The position numbers and the translations under genes are program-made. A stretch of 64,000 nucleotides of DNA from Ceratopteris richardii (lineage: Eukaryota > Streptophyta > Polypodiopsida > Polypodiales > Pteridaceae), in assembly GCA_020310875.1 (NCBI GenBank), contig CM035432.1, positions 90,350,054 to 90,414,053 on the forward strand. Direction: 5' to 3'. The notes under the pieces were generated by a model. The model did no database searches and was not told where the DNA came from. It saw only the letters and a program-made list of their open reading frames with translations. Position 1 is the first letter of the stretch, and every line of letters starts with the position of its first letter. Of this stretch, positions 37,507-49,989 are shown piece after piece.

Positions 37507-40500
37507 ATTGGTATCAGGGTAGGTCATCACTTCATCTATGGTGTCGTCGACACCCCTCCAGTCATAGTCTCAGAATCGCACGAAATTTGATGAGCATACT
37601 GAGGGTGATTAGGAGCTGTATGATGTCGAAATTGTGATCTGAGCTCGTTTTGGCCTTCGAACGCACTATCATAGTGCTTGTGCAGGCTATTTCATCTTTC
37701 TGTGCCAAAGATATGTACAAGTTTTGGTTCACCAATATAAGCATCTCGAAGTTTGCTATTGGTTTAGTAGAACTCGACAGGGTAGTTCTATTCAACTTTT
37801 TCAAATACAGTCACTTTTGCATCAGGGTATTTTAGGTAGTGGCCATGGCTGCAAGCAGTGATGTATTTTGTATGTTGGTTGTTGAGGATAAGTTGGATGG
37901 TACAAATTACCCATTGTGGGCTTATATGATGCGTCATGTATTGGTTGCAAAAAGACTATGGCATATCTCTATTTGTGCCAGGGATCAAGAAGAATTTGTT
38001 ATCAGTTTTAGCTTTAGCCAAGATTGGCTTGGTTGTAAAAGTTGTTGATGATAGATGTAGAGTTCAGATCTGTCAAATGGTGACGTAATAATTTCTTCTG
38101 GCATTTTATGTCATGGGTTGTATAAGCTCATAGACTATGAAAAATCTGTGAATGATTCAACATGTGCAGTACATGATTCTCAGGCTATGTCAGATGCAAA
38201 GCTTTGGCATGCATACTTTGGTCATCTAAATTTCCTAGTTTGCTATGCCTGCAAAAATTTGAAATGATGTCTTCTTTGCCCAAACTTGAGGCACTCAGTA
38301 AACATGTTTGTGAAGGCTGTATTTTGGGCCAAATGCAGCATTCATCCTTCCCAAAAGGTGGTTCAGTTCGAGCTACTAAGAAATTGTAGCTTGTACATAG
38401 TGATGTTTGTGGTCCTATGAAGACACCTTCTTTTGGAACTATCTTTGCGTTGTGAATTTCATTGATGATTTTTCCAGGCATGCATGGGTATATCCATTGA
38501 AAGCAAAGTCCGAAGTGTTTATGTGCTTCAAACAGTTTTTGGTTTTGGCTGAAAATCTATCAGCATGTAAAATGGGCATCTTGTGTTCTGATCGGGGGGA
38601 GGGGGGAATATATATCTTCTGACTTTAATGCATTTCTGGCTGAACCTGGGATAAAACATCATTGTATAGTGCCGTATACACCTCAACAGAATGGAGTTGC
38701 TGAATGGAAGAATAGGTCACTCATGGAGATGGCGAGCTGTATGGTCAAGAATCAAGTTTGACCACATCGTTTCTTGCTTGAGGCTATTATGTGTGCACAA
38801 AACTTAACAGGTGTTCCACTAAAGCACTGCAGTCTGTCACTCCATATGAGGCTTGGCATGGTCGCAAGCCATCTGTTGCTCATCTGCGTATTTTTGGTTG
38901 TCTCACATATGCATTAGTGCCTAAACAACATCACAAAAAATTGGATGATAAAGCAATAAAATGTATTTTTGTTGGGTACAGTTCTGAAAGCAAAGGCTTT
39001 AGTCTGTATCGTCCACAGACTAAATGCATTTTGGTTAGCAATGATGTTATTTTTGTGGAAGATGCTATTCAGCCTTTACTTTCATGTATGAAGGAGATAT
39101 ATGTTAGCTCCAAAGACATGTATGATACTTTGCTGTCTCTTTTTACAGGTGGACAGTCTAGTGCTGGCCCTAATGAGGCAACTTCTTAGCCTTTAGAGGT
39201 TTCATCTCATGATGCAGATCATTCCATTTCTGATGCAGATTTGCATGATGCACTTGTTGATGAGACAACTGATATACAGGAGGCAAAAACTATGCCAAAA
39301 TGGCTAGTGCAGACTTTGTGTGATAGCAAATTAGATGCACCTCTGCAAACCATACTCATTTAGGCTCTCATAGTGCCTCTTTTGCATCAGATTGGATTTT
39401 GAACATTGGATGGCTGCAATGCAATCTGAATATGATACTATCATGAAAAATGGTACCTGGTCTTTATGTGATTTGCCTCCTGGCAAGAAGGCCATTGACA
39501 CTAAGTGGGTATACAAGGTGAAGCGTGAACCTGATGGAACGGTTGACAGGTATAAGGCTAGGCTTGTTGCAAAGGTTTATGTGTAGGAAAGAGGCATTGA
39601 TTTTGATGAGACCTTTGCACCTACATGCCAAATGACTACTCTTCATAGCATCTGTGCACTTGCAGCTCATCATGGTTGGAATGTACATCAGTTGGACATT
39701 AAAACTACATTTCTGAATGATGACTTGCATGAAGAAGTGTATGTTTTTCAGTCCCGTGGCTTTGTGTAGAAAGGGCATGAAAACCAGGTGTGTAGATTAA
39801 AGAAGGCATTATATGGTTTAAAGCAAGCACCACGTACTTGGTATGAAAAGATACATGCCTATCTGATTGCACATGGTTTTGAGAAGAGTCCAACTAAAAG
39901 CACCTTATATGTTAAGCGTGCTAATGATTTTCTTCTGATCATTGTTGTGTATGGTGCTGACATGCTGTTCATTGGTCCTCATGACAAGCATACTACTGAT
40001 TTTAAGGCTGATTTGCATGCCTTATTTGAGATGTCTGATTTGGGTCATTTGCATCATTATTTGGGCATTCAATCTATGCAAGTTGATGGTGGAATGGCTT
40101 TGTGTCAAACAAAATATATTGACACATTATTGTAGTGTTTTGGCCTTGAAGACTGTAAACCTATTGCCACTCCTATGGAGACAGGTTTACGATTGAGTCT
40201 TCATGATGCTGGAGATGCATTTGATGTTGTTCTCTATCAGCAGGCTGTTGAATGCTTGATTTACTTATGCGTTACTCAGCCAGATATTCAGTTTGTTGTC
40301 TCATAGATGAGCATGTTTATCTTGCCTAGGTGTGAAGCATTGGAAGGTGGTTAAGTGCATCTTTCGCTACTTGAGTGGTACTCGGCTACTTGGATTGTTT
40401 TATCCCAAGGGGGAATCACTATCGCCAGATTTAGATGCTTTTTTTGATTTTGACTAGGCTCATTGCTATGACACTTGTGTGCTCGTGAGTGGTTTTTGCT

Positions 40501-40926
40501 TCATGATTGGAAGCTCATGCATATCTTGGTTGAGAAAGAAGTAGCATATTGTGGCCACTTGTAGTTGTGAGGCTGAGTATAGCTTCACAGCGACTGTTGA
40601 GTGTGTGTGGCTCAGATGCCTTATGGCTGATTTGGGTGTTGGTCCGTCTTCTGCCACCACCATCGTCACTGACAGCCAGAGCGGATTGGTAGTTGCGAGG
40701 AACCCTCTCTTCCATGCTTGCAGTAAGCACATTGAGGTGCATTATCATTATGTCAGGGAGAGGTTCTCTGCTCGAGAGATCAGCTTGGCATATGTGCCCA
40801 CACAGGAGAACATTGGAGACCTTTTCACAAAGGCACTTCCCTTTGTGGATTGATTCCACATAGCTTGGCACTTCCTTATACATGAGTGTCGACTCCTTGT
40901 TCACCGCATCAATCCCATGGGGGATT

Positions 40927-41156
40927 TGTTGATATATTTAGGTAGTGATGTGTGTGAATACACTAGGACTGTCGGAGCACTTTTTTTCCTCTTTAGGAGG
41001 TTTTTTTCCCCGGCTTGTATATATGCCTATAGCCCTAACAGGTTACTTATCTTTGTATATTCTAGTGGTAATACATTTAGTATTGTGTGTTGTGTTCCAA
41101 GCTTCTCCTTCTTCCTTGTGCTGTTCGCATGCTTCCATAGACGTCTAACTCCAACA
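40927..41156 (+). repeat. 3' LTR of copia E
   Basis: 230 bp with the same ends as the 5' LTR. The G-rich tract CCCATGGGGGATT stands where the polypurine tract belongs. Confidence 0.93.
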
Positions 41157-41477
41157 ACTTGTATCTTGATGGCTAGTAACTCTACCTTGATGTAGAAAAA
41201 ATGATTGTTTCTAAAAAAGATTTAATAGATATACCTAATCAAGCTCTACTAAACATGTAGCAACATTTAAGGTACTTGTGCTAGAAAATAGAAAACTGTA
41301 TATATGTTTGGTACAAAAGGACAAAATTGTCTTCATAGTTGCTTTGATAGTGCTTTAGACACCAAATGAACTCAAATCAATTTTTCAATTCTTGCTCTTT
41401 TGAATTGCTAATGAGCTCAAGTATGATCACCAGCTTTTTTGTATTTATCAGACATTCATTGAAAAGGTGTCGATGAT
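41157..41477 (-). other. Copia D leader, middle segment
   Basis: 41,240-41,470 aligns on the minus strand with the untranslated leader of F (46,080-46,330), including the segments around ACAAAAGGACAAAAT and TGATAGTGC. It lies between insertions E and F. Confidence 0.8.
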
Positions 41478-41706
41478 TGTTGGAGTAAGACGTTTACGGA
41501 AGCAGCGAACAACACAAGGAAGAAGAAGAAGCTTGGAGCACAACACACAAGACTGAATGTATTACTAGAGAATGTACAAAGATAAGTAGCCCATTAGGGC
41601 AATATGCATATATACAAGTCGGGGGAAAAAAACCTCCTAAAGAGGGAAAAAAATGCCCTGGCGGTCCTAGAGTGTTCACACACATCACTACCTAAATATA
41701 TCAACA
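41478..41706 (-). repeat. 3' LTR of copia F
   Basis: 229 bp, plus-strand ends TGTTGGAGTAAG and AATATATCAACA. Confidence 0.95.
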
Positions 41707-43520
41707 AATCCCCCCTAGGAGTGATGCGGTGAACAAGGAGCTGGCACTCATGTATAAGGAAGTGCCAAGCTATGTGGAAATCACTCCACGAAAGGAAGTA
41801 AACCCAAAGCTTTGCGGAAAGCTTCAAACTTCTCCCTAGGCAGAGCCTTCGTGAAAAGGTCTGCAATGTTCTCCTACGTGGGCACATATGCCAAGCTGAT
41901 CTCCCTAGCAGAGAACCTCTCCCTGACATAATGATAATGCACCTCAACGTGCTTAGTGCGAGCATGGAACACAGGGTTCCTCGCAACTGCCAATGCGCTC
42001 TGACTGTCAGTGAAGATGGTGGTGGTAGAGGACTAACCAACACCCAAATCAGCCATAAGGCGTCTGAGCCACACACATTCAATAGTAGCTATGAAAGCTG
42101 CCCTATACTCAGCCTCACAACTGGAAGTGGCCACAATAGGCTGCTTCTTGCTCAACCAAGATATACCTGAGCTACCAAGCATGAAGCAAAAGCCACTAGT
42201 GGACACACGAGTGTCTTAGCAACCAGCCCAGTCGGAGTCAGAAAAAGCATGCAAATCTGGCGGTAGTGATCCCCCCTTGGGATAAAACAATCCAAGTAGC
42301 TGAGTACCACTCAAATAGGGAAAGATGCACTTAACTGCCTGCCAATGCTTGACTCCTGGGCAATGCATAAACCTGCTCATACGTGAGACAACAAACTGAA
42401 TATCTGGCCGAGTAATGCATAAGTAAATCAAGCATCCAATAGCCTGCTAATAGAGAACAACATCAAATGCATCTCCAGCATCATGAAGACTCAAACGTAA
42501 ACCTGTCTCCATAGGAATGGCAATAGGCTTACAGTCTTCAAGGCCAAAACGCTGCAATAATGTGTCAATATATTTAGTTTGACACAAAGCCATTCCACCA
42601 TCAACTTGCATAAACTGAATGCCCTAATAGTGATGCAAATGCCCCAAATCAGACATCTCAAATGAGGCATGCAAATCAGCCTTAAAATCAGCAATATGCT
42701 TCTCAATAGGACCAGTGACCATTAGGACCAGTGACCATTAGGACCAGTGACCATCATGTCGTCAACATAGACAACAATGATAAGAAGCACATCATTAGCA
42801 CGCTTAACATATAAGGTGCTTTCAGTTGGACTGTTCTCAAAACCATGTGCAATCAGATAGGCATGTATCTTCTCATACCAAGCACGTGGTGCTTGCTTTA
42901 AACCATATAATGCCTTCGTTAACATGCACACCTACTTTTCATGCCCTTTCTGCACAAAGCCACGGGGCTGAAAAACATACACTTCTTCATGTAAGTCACC
43001 ATTCAGAAATGCAGTTTTAATGTCCAAATGATGTACATTCCAACCATGATGGGTTTCAAGTGCACAAATGCTCCAAACAGTATTCATACGGCATGTAGGT
43101 GCAAAGTTCTAATCAAAATCAATGCCTCTTTCCTGCGCCTTTGCAACAAGCCTAGCCTTATACCTCTCAACTGTACCATCAGGTTTACGCTTTAGCTTGT
43201 ATACCCACTTAGTGCCAATGGCCTACTTGCCAGGAGGCAAGTCACATAAAGACCAAGTACCATTCTTCATTATTGCATCATATTCAGATTGCATAGCAGC
43301 CATCCATTTTTCTGAATTTTGTGCTTCATCAAACAAAACAGGCTCATTCTCATCACAGAGACTGGATGCAGCCATACATAGCAATCTGATGCAAAAGAGG
43401 CACTATGAGAGCCTGAACGAGTACGATATGACAAAGGTGCATCTAATTTGTTGTCACACAAAGTCTACACCAGCCATTTTGGCATAGTTTTTGCCTGTTC
43501 AATATCAGCTCTCTCATCAA

Positions 43521-44204
43521 CTAGTGCATCATGTAATCTGCATAAGAAATGGAATGATCTGCATCATCACATGAAACCTGCAAAGGCTGAGAAGTTGCCT
43601 CATTGGAACCAGCACTAGACTGTCCACCTGTAAAAAGAGGCATCAAAGTATCATACATGTCTTTGGAGCTAACATATGTCTCCTTAGTACATGAAAGCAA
43701 TGGCTGAATAGCATCTTCCACAAAAACAACATCACGGCTAACCAAAACGCGTTTAGTCTGTGGATGATACAGACGATAGCCTTTACTTTCAGAACTGTAC
43801 CGAACAAAAATACATTTTACTGCCTTATCATCCAATTTTCTGCGATGTTGTTCAGGCACTAGTGCATATGCCAAACAACCAAAAACCCGCAGATGAGCAA
43901 CAGATGGCTTGCGATCATGCCAAGCCTCATATGGAGTGATAGATTGCAGCGCTTTAGTGGGACACGTGTTAAGTACATATGCTGCACACATGACAACCTC
44001 AAGCCAGAAACTATGTGGTAAAGCCTGACTCTTGACCATACACCTCATCATCTCCATGAGTGACCTATTCTTCCGTTCAACAACTCCATTCTGTTGAGCT
44101 GTATACGACACTGTACACTGATGTTTTATCCCACGTTCAGCCAGAAATGCATTAAAATTAGAAGACATATATTCCCCCCCTCGATCAGAACGGAGGGTGC
44201 CCAT
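43521..44204 (-). pseudogene. Copia F integrase core, best-preserved ORF of the family
   Basis: A 227-codon ORF holds LRSDRGGEYMSSNF with the second catalytic Asp, QNGVVERKNRSLMEMM with the catalytic Glu, and the ITPYEAWHDRKPSVAHLRVFGC segment. A small C-terminal region precedes RT. The upstream part with the first Asp (FVTFIDDFSKHAWVYP) is in the neighbouring frame at 44,214-44,534, so one frameshift near 44,210 splits the domain. Confidence 0.9.
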
Positions 44205-46363
44205 TTTACATCCTCACAGATTTTCAGCCAAAACCAAAAACTGTTTGAAGCACAAAAACACTTCGGACTTTGCCTTCAATGGATATACCCATGCATGCTT
44301 GGAAAAATCATCAATGAAAGTCACGAAGTAAAGATAGTTTCCAAAAGGTGTCTGCATAGGACCACAGACATCACTATGTACAAGCTGCAATTTCTGCGTA
44401 GCCCAAACTGAACCATCTTTTGGAAAGGAGGAACGCTGCATTTTGCCCAAAATATAGCCTTCACATACATGTTTTGCTGGTGCCTCAAGCTTGGGCAAAG
44501 AGGACACCATTTCAGATTTTTGCAGGCGTAGCAAACTAGCAAAATTAAGATGACTAAAGCGTGCATGTCAAAGCTTTGCATCTGACATAGCCTGAGAATC
44601 ATTTACTGCACATGCCAAATCATTTACAGATCTTTCATAGTCTATGAGCTTATACAACCCACGACATAAAATGCCAGAAGCAATAATAACATCCCCATTT
44701 GACAGATCATGAACTGTACATCTCTCATCAACAAATTTCACAACCAAGCCAATCTTGGCTAATGCAGAAACTGATAACAAATTCTTCTTGATCCCTGGCA
44801 TAAATAAAGCATTTGATAAGGTGAAAGAACTACCATCAACTGTAGTCAGAATGATCTTACCAACTTCCATAACAGGATAAGAGGAGTTGTTGGCACATGT
44901 AACAGTATTCCCTGCGAGGTAATATGTTTGGTTGCCCCACTATCAAAGTACCAAACATTTGAGTCCACTACAGACATGCACTGCTCATGAGAAGATGGGT
45001 CAAAACTACAAACAGTAGTAAACACCCATTCTTCTTCTTGAACAAGATTAGGAGACTCTATTTTTGGTGTAGAGGCTTCTGCAACAACCATTCGAGCCTC
45101 CTTTTTCTTTGCATATTATGCAGCCAGTTTTGGGCAGTTCTTTATGATATGATCATTCTCTTTACAGTACTTGCAAAATAATTTCTGCTTTTCTGATTTG
45201 TTCTCATCTTTATCCTGGTTCTTTGAATGTGCAGCATTTGCAGATTTCTGCTTACTAGTAGAAGAGCTCCATTTTCCTTTGCCCTTCTGACTAGCAGGAA
45301 AGCTTGATCTGCAACACGCATAATGGACCTATTGTGCCTGGACTGATCTTCCTGTAACAGAACAGAGACTAACTCCTCAAATGAAAAGGCATTTGGATTG
45401 CCTTTCATCATCAATCAAAGAGTAGAAGCAAAACTCTGATATGAGTCAGGAAGACCATTCAGAACGGTCTACACAAGTGAGCTATCTGGTATAACCTCAT
45501 CAGCAGAAATCAACTGTTCCTTCAAGTCTTTGATCTTTGTTAGAAAACTATCCATAGAATCACCTTCATTCATGTGATCACTCTCCCATTGTTTTCAAAG
45601 GTAAGCAACACGAGCCTCATTCCTAGCCTGGTACAATGTGGTAAGTGTATCCCAAGCATCCTTTGCTGTTCTGCAAGAGCGAATGTGAGGAATAATAGCA
45701 CGTTTGACAGACAAAGCTATCAGTGCATGTGCTTGAGCATCTCTGCCATCCCAACAAATTTGCTCTACAGTAGGTGCAACAGAAACAGTAGCACGAATAG
45801 GAATTTGCAGAATATCATCTTCGACACCATCTCCATCAGCTTCAGCACCTGTATTTGCAATACCTGTAGTCGTAGGTGTAACAGGACATCTTTCAAAACC
45901 CTGCACAATGTTCCACAATCCTTTTGCAACCAATACATGTTGCATCATATAAGCCCATAATGGGTAGTTGGTACCATCCAACTTATCCTCAACAGCCAAC
46001 ATACGGAATACATCACTGCTTTCAACCATGGCCGGTGACTATTGATGCAGAAAATTGACTGTATCTCAAAATGTTGAATGGAACTGCCCAGATGAGTTCT
46101 GCTAAACCTGTAGCAGACTTTGACACGCTTATACTGGCGAATCGAAATAGGTATATACCTTTGGCACAAAAAGACAAAATAGCCTGCACAAGCACTGCGA
46201 TAGTGCGTTCGAAGGCCGAAACGAGCTCAGATTGCAGTTTCGGCACCACATAGCGAAGCTGTTTCGATCTCTAAAACACCCTGAGTATGCTCACCAAATT
46301 TCGTGAGAATCTGAGACTGCAACCAGAGGAGTGTCGACGACACCCTAGATGAAGCAGCGACCT

Positions 46364-46375
46364 GCTCTGATACCA
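46364..46375 (-). promoter_or_regulatory. Primer-binding site of copia F
   Basis: The minus-strand TGGTATCAGAGC is complementary to the 3' end of plant initiator tRNA-Met. It is two bases inside the 5' LTR. Confidence 0.9.
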
Positions 46376-46377
46376 AT

Positions 46378-46606
46378 TGTTGGAGTTAGACGTCTGCGGA
46401 AGCACGCGAACAACACAAGGAAGAAGAAGAAGCTTGGAGCACGACACACAAGACTAAATGTATCACTAGAGAATGTACAAAGATAAGTAGCCCATTAGGG
46501 CAATAGGCGTATATACAAGCCCGGGAAAAAAACCTCCTAAACAGGGAAAAAAATGCCCCGGCGGTCCTAGAGTGTTCACACACATCATTACCTAATTATA
46601 TCAACA
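46378..46606 (-). repeat. 5' LTR of copia F
   Basis: 229 bp; pairs with 41,478-41,706. It is near-identical to it with few substitutions and small indels. Confidence 0.95.
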
Positions 46607-46889
46607 ATGATGCCTTGTAGAAGGCTGAGATCTGCTCTGATACCAAATGTTGGAGTTTTAGGATAAGGGAAGCATGCACAAAAACAACATGAGGAAGAAG
46701 AAGAAGAAGAAGAAGAAGAAGCTTGGAGCACAACAATGAGTGTATTACTAAGTGAATGTACAAAAGATAAGTAACCCATTAGGGTTATCGACATATATAC
46801 AAACCAGGAAAAAATATTCCTAATGAGCATAAAAAGTGTCATAGGTTCCTAAGTTTGTTCACACATATCTCTACTGAAATATAATAGCA
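46607..46889 (-). repeat. Copia D 5' LTR and PBS
   Basis: 46,612-46,647 is the last part of the D leader with a PBS (complement of GGTATCAGAGCAG). 46,648-46,889 is the LTR, clearly related to those of E and F but far more diverged. It carries an expanded (GAA)n run where F has only three or four GAA. Confidence 0.85.
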
Positions 46890-47552
46890 CTTTAAATCCA
46901 CTATTTTTGTGGATCTATATTCTTTAATTTTGAGCAATAAAAATAGTGGCTATCTTCTCTAAAGCTATTTTTAATGATCATTTTTTTAGGAACTCATTTT
47001 TGTTCTCACTTTACTCTTGTATATTCATGCTTATGTATACTTCTTACTGGCATCCATTTTAAATTTGGGAAAAGATAACATAATTTCTTGAGACATTTTG
47101 TGTATGACACTACTATCCATGTAGAAGCTCCATCCAAGTGCCATTTTTCTCTACACTTTGGTAGAAATATCTGGCATGAAGTGCATTCATCTCTTGTAAC
47201 CAAGCAATAAAACAAGATTTTTGTGCATCTGCATAGGATGGCTATTGTAAGCCACCCTTGAACGTGTCTCATTGTCTCTACTTGTTTTGATGCAAGGTCT
47301 ACTCCAAGTCCCTCTCCCCCTCCCTCTCCCTCGCCTTTTGTGCAAGTGCATCATCATTGACTTCAAAGTTTGATAGATTATTAGGTGCAATATTTCACTT
47401 GGTGGTTTATCAATAAACACTTAGGCAAAGTTGGGCATGTTTTCAAACAACATTTTTGTGATCTATCTAGTGTGAGAAGTGTTTTCTCAAGACTTGAAGT
47501 ACATTGGTTTCAATCATTCACCATGTCCAAGGTGTTTATTGCTTCATAATCG
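46890..47552 (-). other. Possible degenerate retroelement gag-protease remnant
   Basis: The minus strand has a Gly-Arg-rich stretch (RRGRGRGRGTW at about 47,320) and a WHLDGAST-like segment near 47,130, reminiscent of a copia gag tail and protease start. Stops are frequent. Weakly supported. Confidence 0.3.
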
Positions 47553-48700
47553 ATGTCTACATCATTTTTTATGCCATCGTCCAAACCTATGATCATTCCC
47601 AAGGATGAGCATTTAGATGGAAAGAACTATAACTGGTGGAAAGACATTATTAGGTCTTATTTATACACCAATATGCGCTATGAGGTTGTAGAAGGAATAC
47701 AACCTCAACTCGACAAGAATAGTAACCTTGATGCTTGGAATGTTTGGAGCATCAAGGATAGATAAGCCTTAGGTCAACTCCTTTTAGCTTGTCAGGAATT
47801 TACAAAAGATTATATTACTTCTTGCATGACTTCCCATGAGGCATGGGACATTCTTTCCAATCTTTATGAGGACAAGATGCCCTCTTGGATTCATGCGTCA
47901 GAGGCTGAATTTCACAATTTATAAGAGGGTCTCACTTCACTCCACCCATGTTCATTCACTCAAGCTCTTGGAAAGGTGCCTAGTCTCTCCTCATCGAGTC
48001 TCCATGCTCATAGAACAATGTAAGTTTCTCATTTCATTTCATAATCTATTTTATTTTCTTTCATCATCATCATGGAGTCAAGTTGGTCTACAAAGTCAAA
48101 TACAAATTATATGGATCCTTGGATAAGTATAAAAGTCACTCGATAGCAAAAGGATACAAACAAAAGCAAGGATTAGACTATGATGAAACCTTTGCTCCAA
48201 CAACATAATTCACTACTATTTGCATAGTACTTGCATTAGGTACTCACTTCAAGTGGCCATTGTATCAATTGGACATAAAGAGTGCTTTCCTGAATGGTGA
48301 TCTCAAAGAAGAATTATATGTCAAGCAACCTAAATGGTTCAAAGTAAAAGGGAGGGAGGATAGTATACTTACTTCACAAAGCACTCTATGGACTTAAGAA
48401 AGACCAAGTGCATGGTGTGATAAGATAGAATCTTTCTTTGAGTCTCATGAATTTCACCAAAGTTCTACACATTGTATGCAATCATCCACATATATTTCGA
48501 TGATCTAATCTTCATCGAATTTGTTTTTGGTCGCATACAACTTCTGATGACCCAACTTCATCAAGAGTACTCCATGATGGACCTTGGCCTGCTAGACTAA
48601 TTTCTAGGCATGGATGTTTGGAAGCTTGATACATGTATATATATTTGAGAAAGAACATAATGCTTTGGTTTGATTTCCATGTATAATATGGATGCGTTTT
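47553..48700 (+). pseudogene. Copia G: gag start and RT fragment, left part
   Basis: A gag N-terminus (MIIPKDEHLDGKNYNWWKDI, 47,553-47,765) continues with stops (AWDILSNLYEDKMPSW) to about 47,990. After a deletion of protease and integrase, RT follows: SIAKGYKQKQGLDYDETFAP (about 48,150-48,190), YQLDIKSAFLNGDLKEELYVKQP, LHKALYGLKK and FLGMDVWKLDT, up to SMYNMDAF at 48,700. The RT then resumes at 63,737 beyond copia H. Stops and frameshifts are abundant. Confidence 0.82.
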
Positions 48701-49513
48701 GTTAGAACAAACAAGCTATCACCATGCTTAACCAAGTTCATTTTTTGGAATGAACTTTAGTCTTATGACTAAACATAAGGCTTCATACAAATACTTTTGT
48801 ATTATCACATGATCATATTTTTTTAACCCTTATTTGAGGATGTAATTAGAATTCTTAAGCCACAAGTCAAGTGGTTGGAATCTCCTACCAAAACTTCAAT
48901 CAAATTGAATTCGATTCCTCATTTCCTACAATGTAGGAAAATGAAACATGCCACAACAAACTTAATCTCGTGAGAAGTTTGAATCAATTTTGGCTGTTAT
49001 GAGTCATAGAATACCACGAGGAGACTTAATGAAGTGTATATAATCTCTCCATGTACTTTTACTATAAGAGATAAGTGAACACAATGAGATTTGATCTACA
49101 TGTTTCTCACTGCTCCTTTCTCTATGTCATCTTCTCCAAAGTTAGTAGACTTATAGAGCTTGTTTCTCCCTACTCGAAAGTCCAGTACTCTTGATTAAGG
49201 ATTCGTTGGAAAGATATTAGCTTTTGCACTATTCAAAATCTTGTATCATTTGGATTCTTCTATTGTGTGCTAGAGTTAAATCATTGTCTTGGGGTTTGTT
49301 ACTACTCCTCCTTGAAAAGTCGGGTGATCCCCTGTAGATGTTAAGCTCATAATGAGAGCATGTCTTGCCTATAAATCAAACTCTCGTGCAAAATAGCAGC
49401 CTTAAACTATTAGACAACATCCTTTGGGAGAAATTTGATCAATTATAACTAGGATGAGAGCACTGAGCATTTCAAGTTGGACTTTCCATCCATCCATAAA
49501 TAGAAAATTCTTC

Positions 49514-49517
49514 AAAG
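49514..49517. repeat. Target-site duplication AAAG, left
   Basis: Matches AAAG at 58,628-58,631. The neighbouring base differs (C on the left, T on the right), so four bases is the supported length. Confidence 0.8.
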
Positions 49518-49543
49518 AACACTGAGTCACAACAAAGGAGAAC
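49518..49543 (+). repeat. Left terminal inverted repeat
   Basis: Blocks AACA, GAGTCA, AACAAA and GAGAAC occur in the same order and spacing as in the complement of 58,602-58,627. 22 of 26 positions match. Confidence 0.93.
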
Positions 49544-49989
49544 AAAGACATGTTCTCTTTTCCTTTTTACCTAAAGACCATTATATCAAGCAATAAAGTG
49601 AGCATTTTACAATATCTAGAAAGCATCACTTGTTCTTGCTTGTAAATATTGTCACTAGAACCTTGATCTCATATCCCAAGTAGTCAAGATAGATATAATA
49701 AAATAAAAAATCGGAACATTTTAACAAGGCAATTAAGATCATCCCCTTTGTATGGTTAAGATCCTCATTGAATGCATGGCCATATTCACAGAATATGAAA
49801 TACATTTCACAAAAGCATTCCCAAGAGAAGATAATAATCAACAAAATTATACTAAGAAACATTCACACATGATCAGAGAAATGCTCAAGATAAATCAAGT
49901 TGAACACAAAGTGGAAGCAGAACTCAACATTATATTTATATTAAAATGATATTTTACATTTCCTGTGTAAGTACAAGAGTAATATGAAT
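49544..49989. other. Left subterminal region and methyltransferase 3' UTR
   Basis: No ORF of note. It contains GACATGTTC near the end and A/T-rich stretches on the minus strand (AATAAAATAAAA-like near 49,700) that could serve as a polyadenylation signal. Confidence 0.5.

Larger units (their letters stand above)
37277..41156 (+). mobile_element. Copia E: internally deleted copia with both LTRs
   Basis: Two 230-bp LTRs (37,277-37,506 and 40,927-41,156) bracket a PBS (TGGTATCAGGGT, 37,509-37,520) and a decayed pol. gag runs only from about 37,844 to 37,975 and then jumps to the protease/pre-integrase junction, a deletion of roughly 1.2 kb relative to F (3,880 versus 5,129 bp). Integrase (38,200-39,190), RT (39,392-40,250; the catalytic Tyr-Val-Asp-Asp is altered to Tyr-Gly-Ala-Asp) and RNase H (40,551-40,853) follow, with many stops. 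The flanks GCTTG and ACTTG are a one-mismatch 5-bp target duplication inside the leader of copia D. Confidence 0.93.
41478..46606 (-). mobile_element. Copia F: full-length copia, perfect 5-bp target duplication
   Basis: 229-bp LTRs at 41,478-41,706 (3') and 46,378-46,606 (5') are flanked by identical ATGAT at 41,473-41,477 and 46,607-46,611. The PBS (complement of TGGTATCAGAGC) is at 46,364-46,375. The minus strand then reads gag (46,029-45,595 with an UBN2-like LDGTNYPLWAYMM start; 45,414-45,142), protease/pre-integrase (45,091-44,568), zinc-binding and core integrase (44,534-43,521), RT (about 43,470-42,490, with VVYVDDMM at the active site) and RNase H (42,082-41,800). Several stops and frameshifts separate the ORFs, and a triplicated 16-17-bp stretch (42,706-42,755) interrupts RT. 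It is structurally complete but not functional. Confidence 0.95.
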
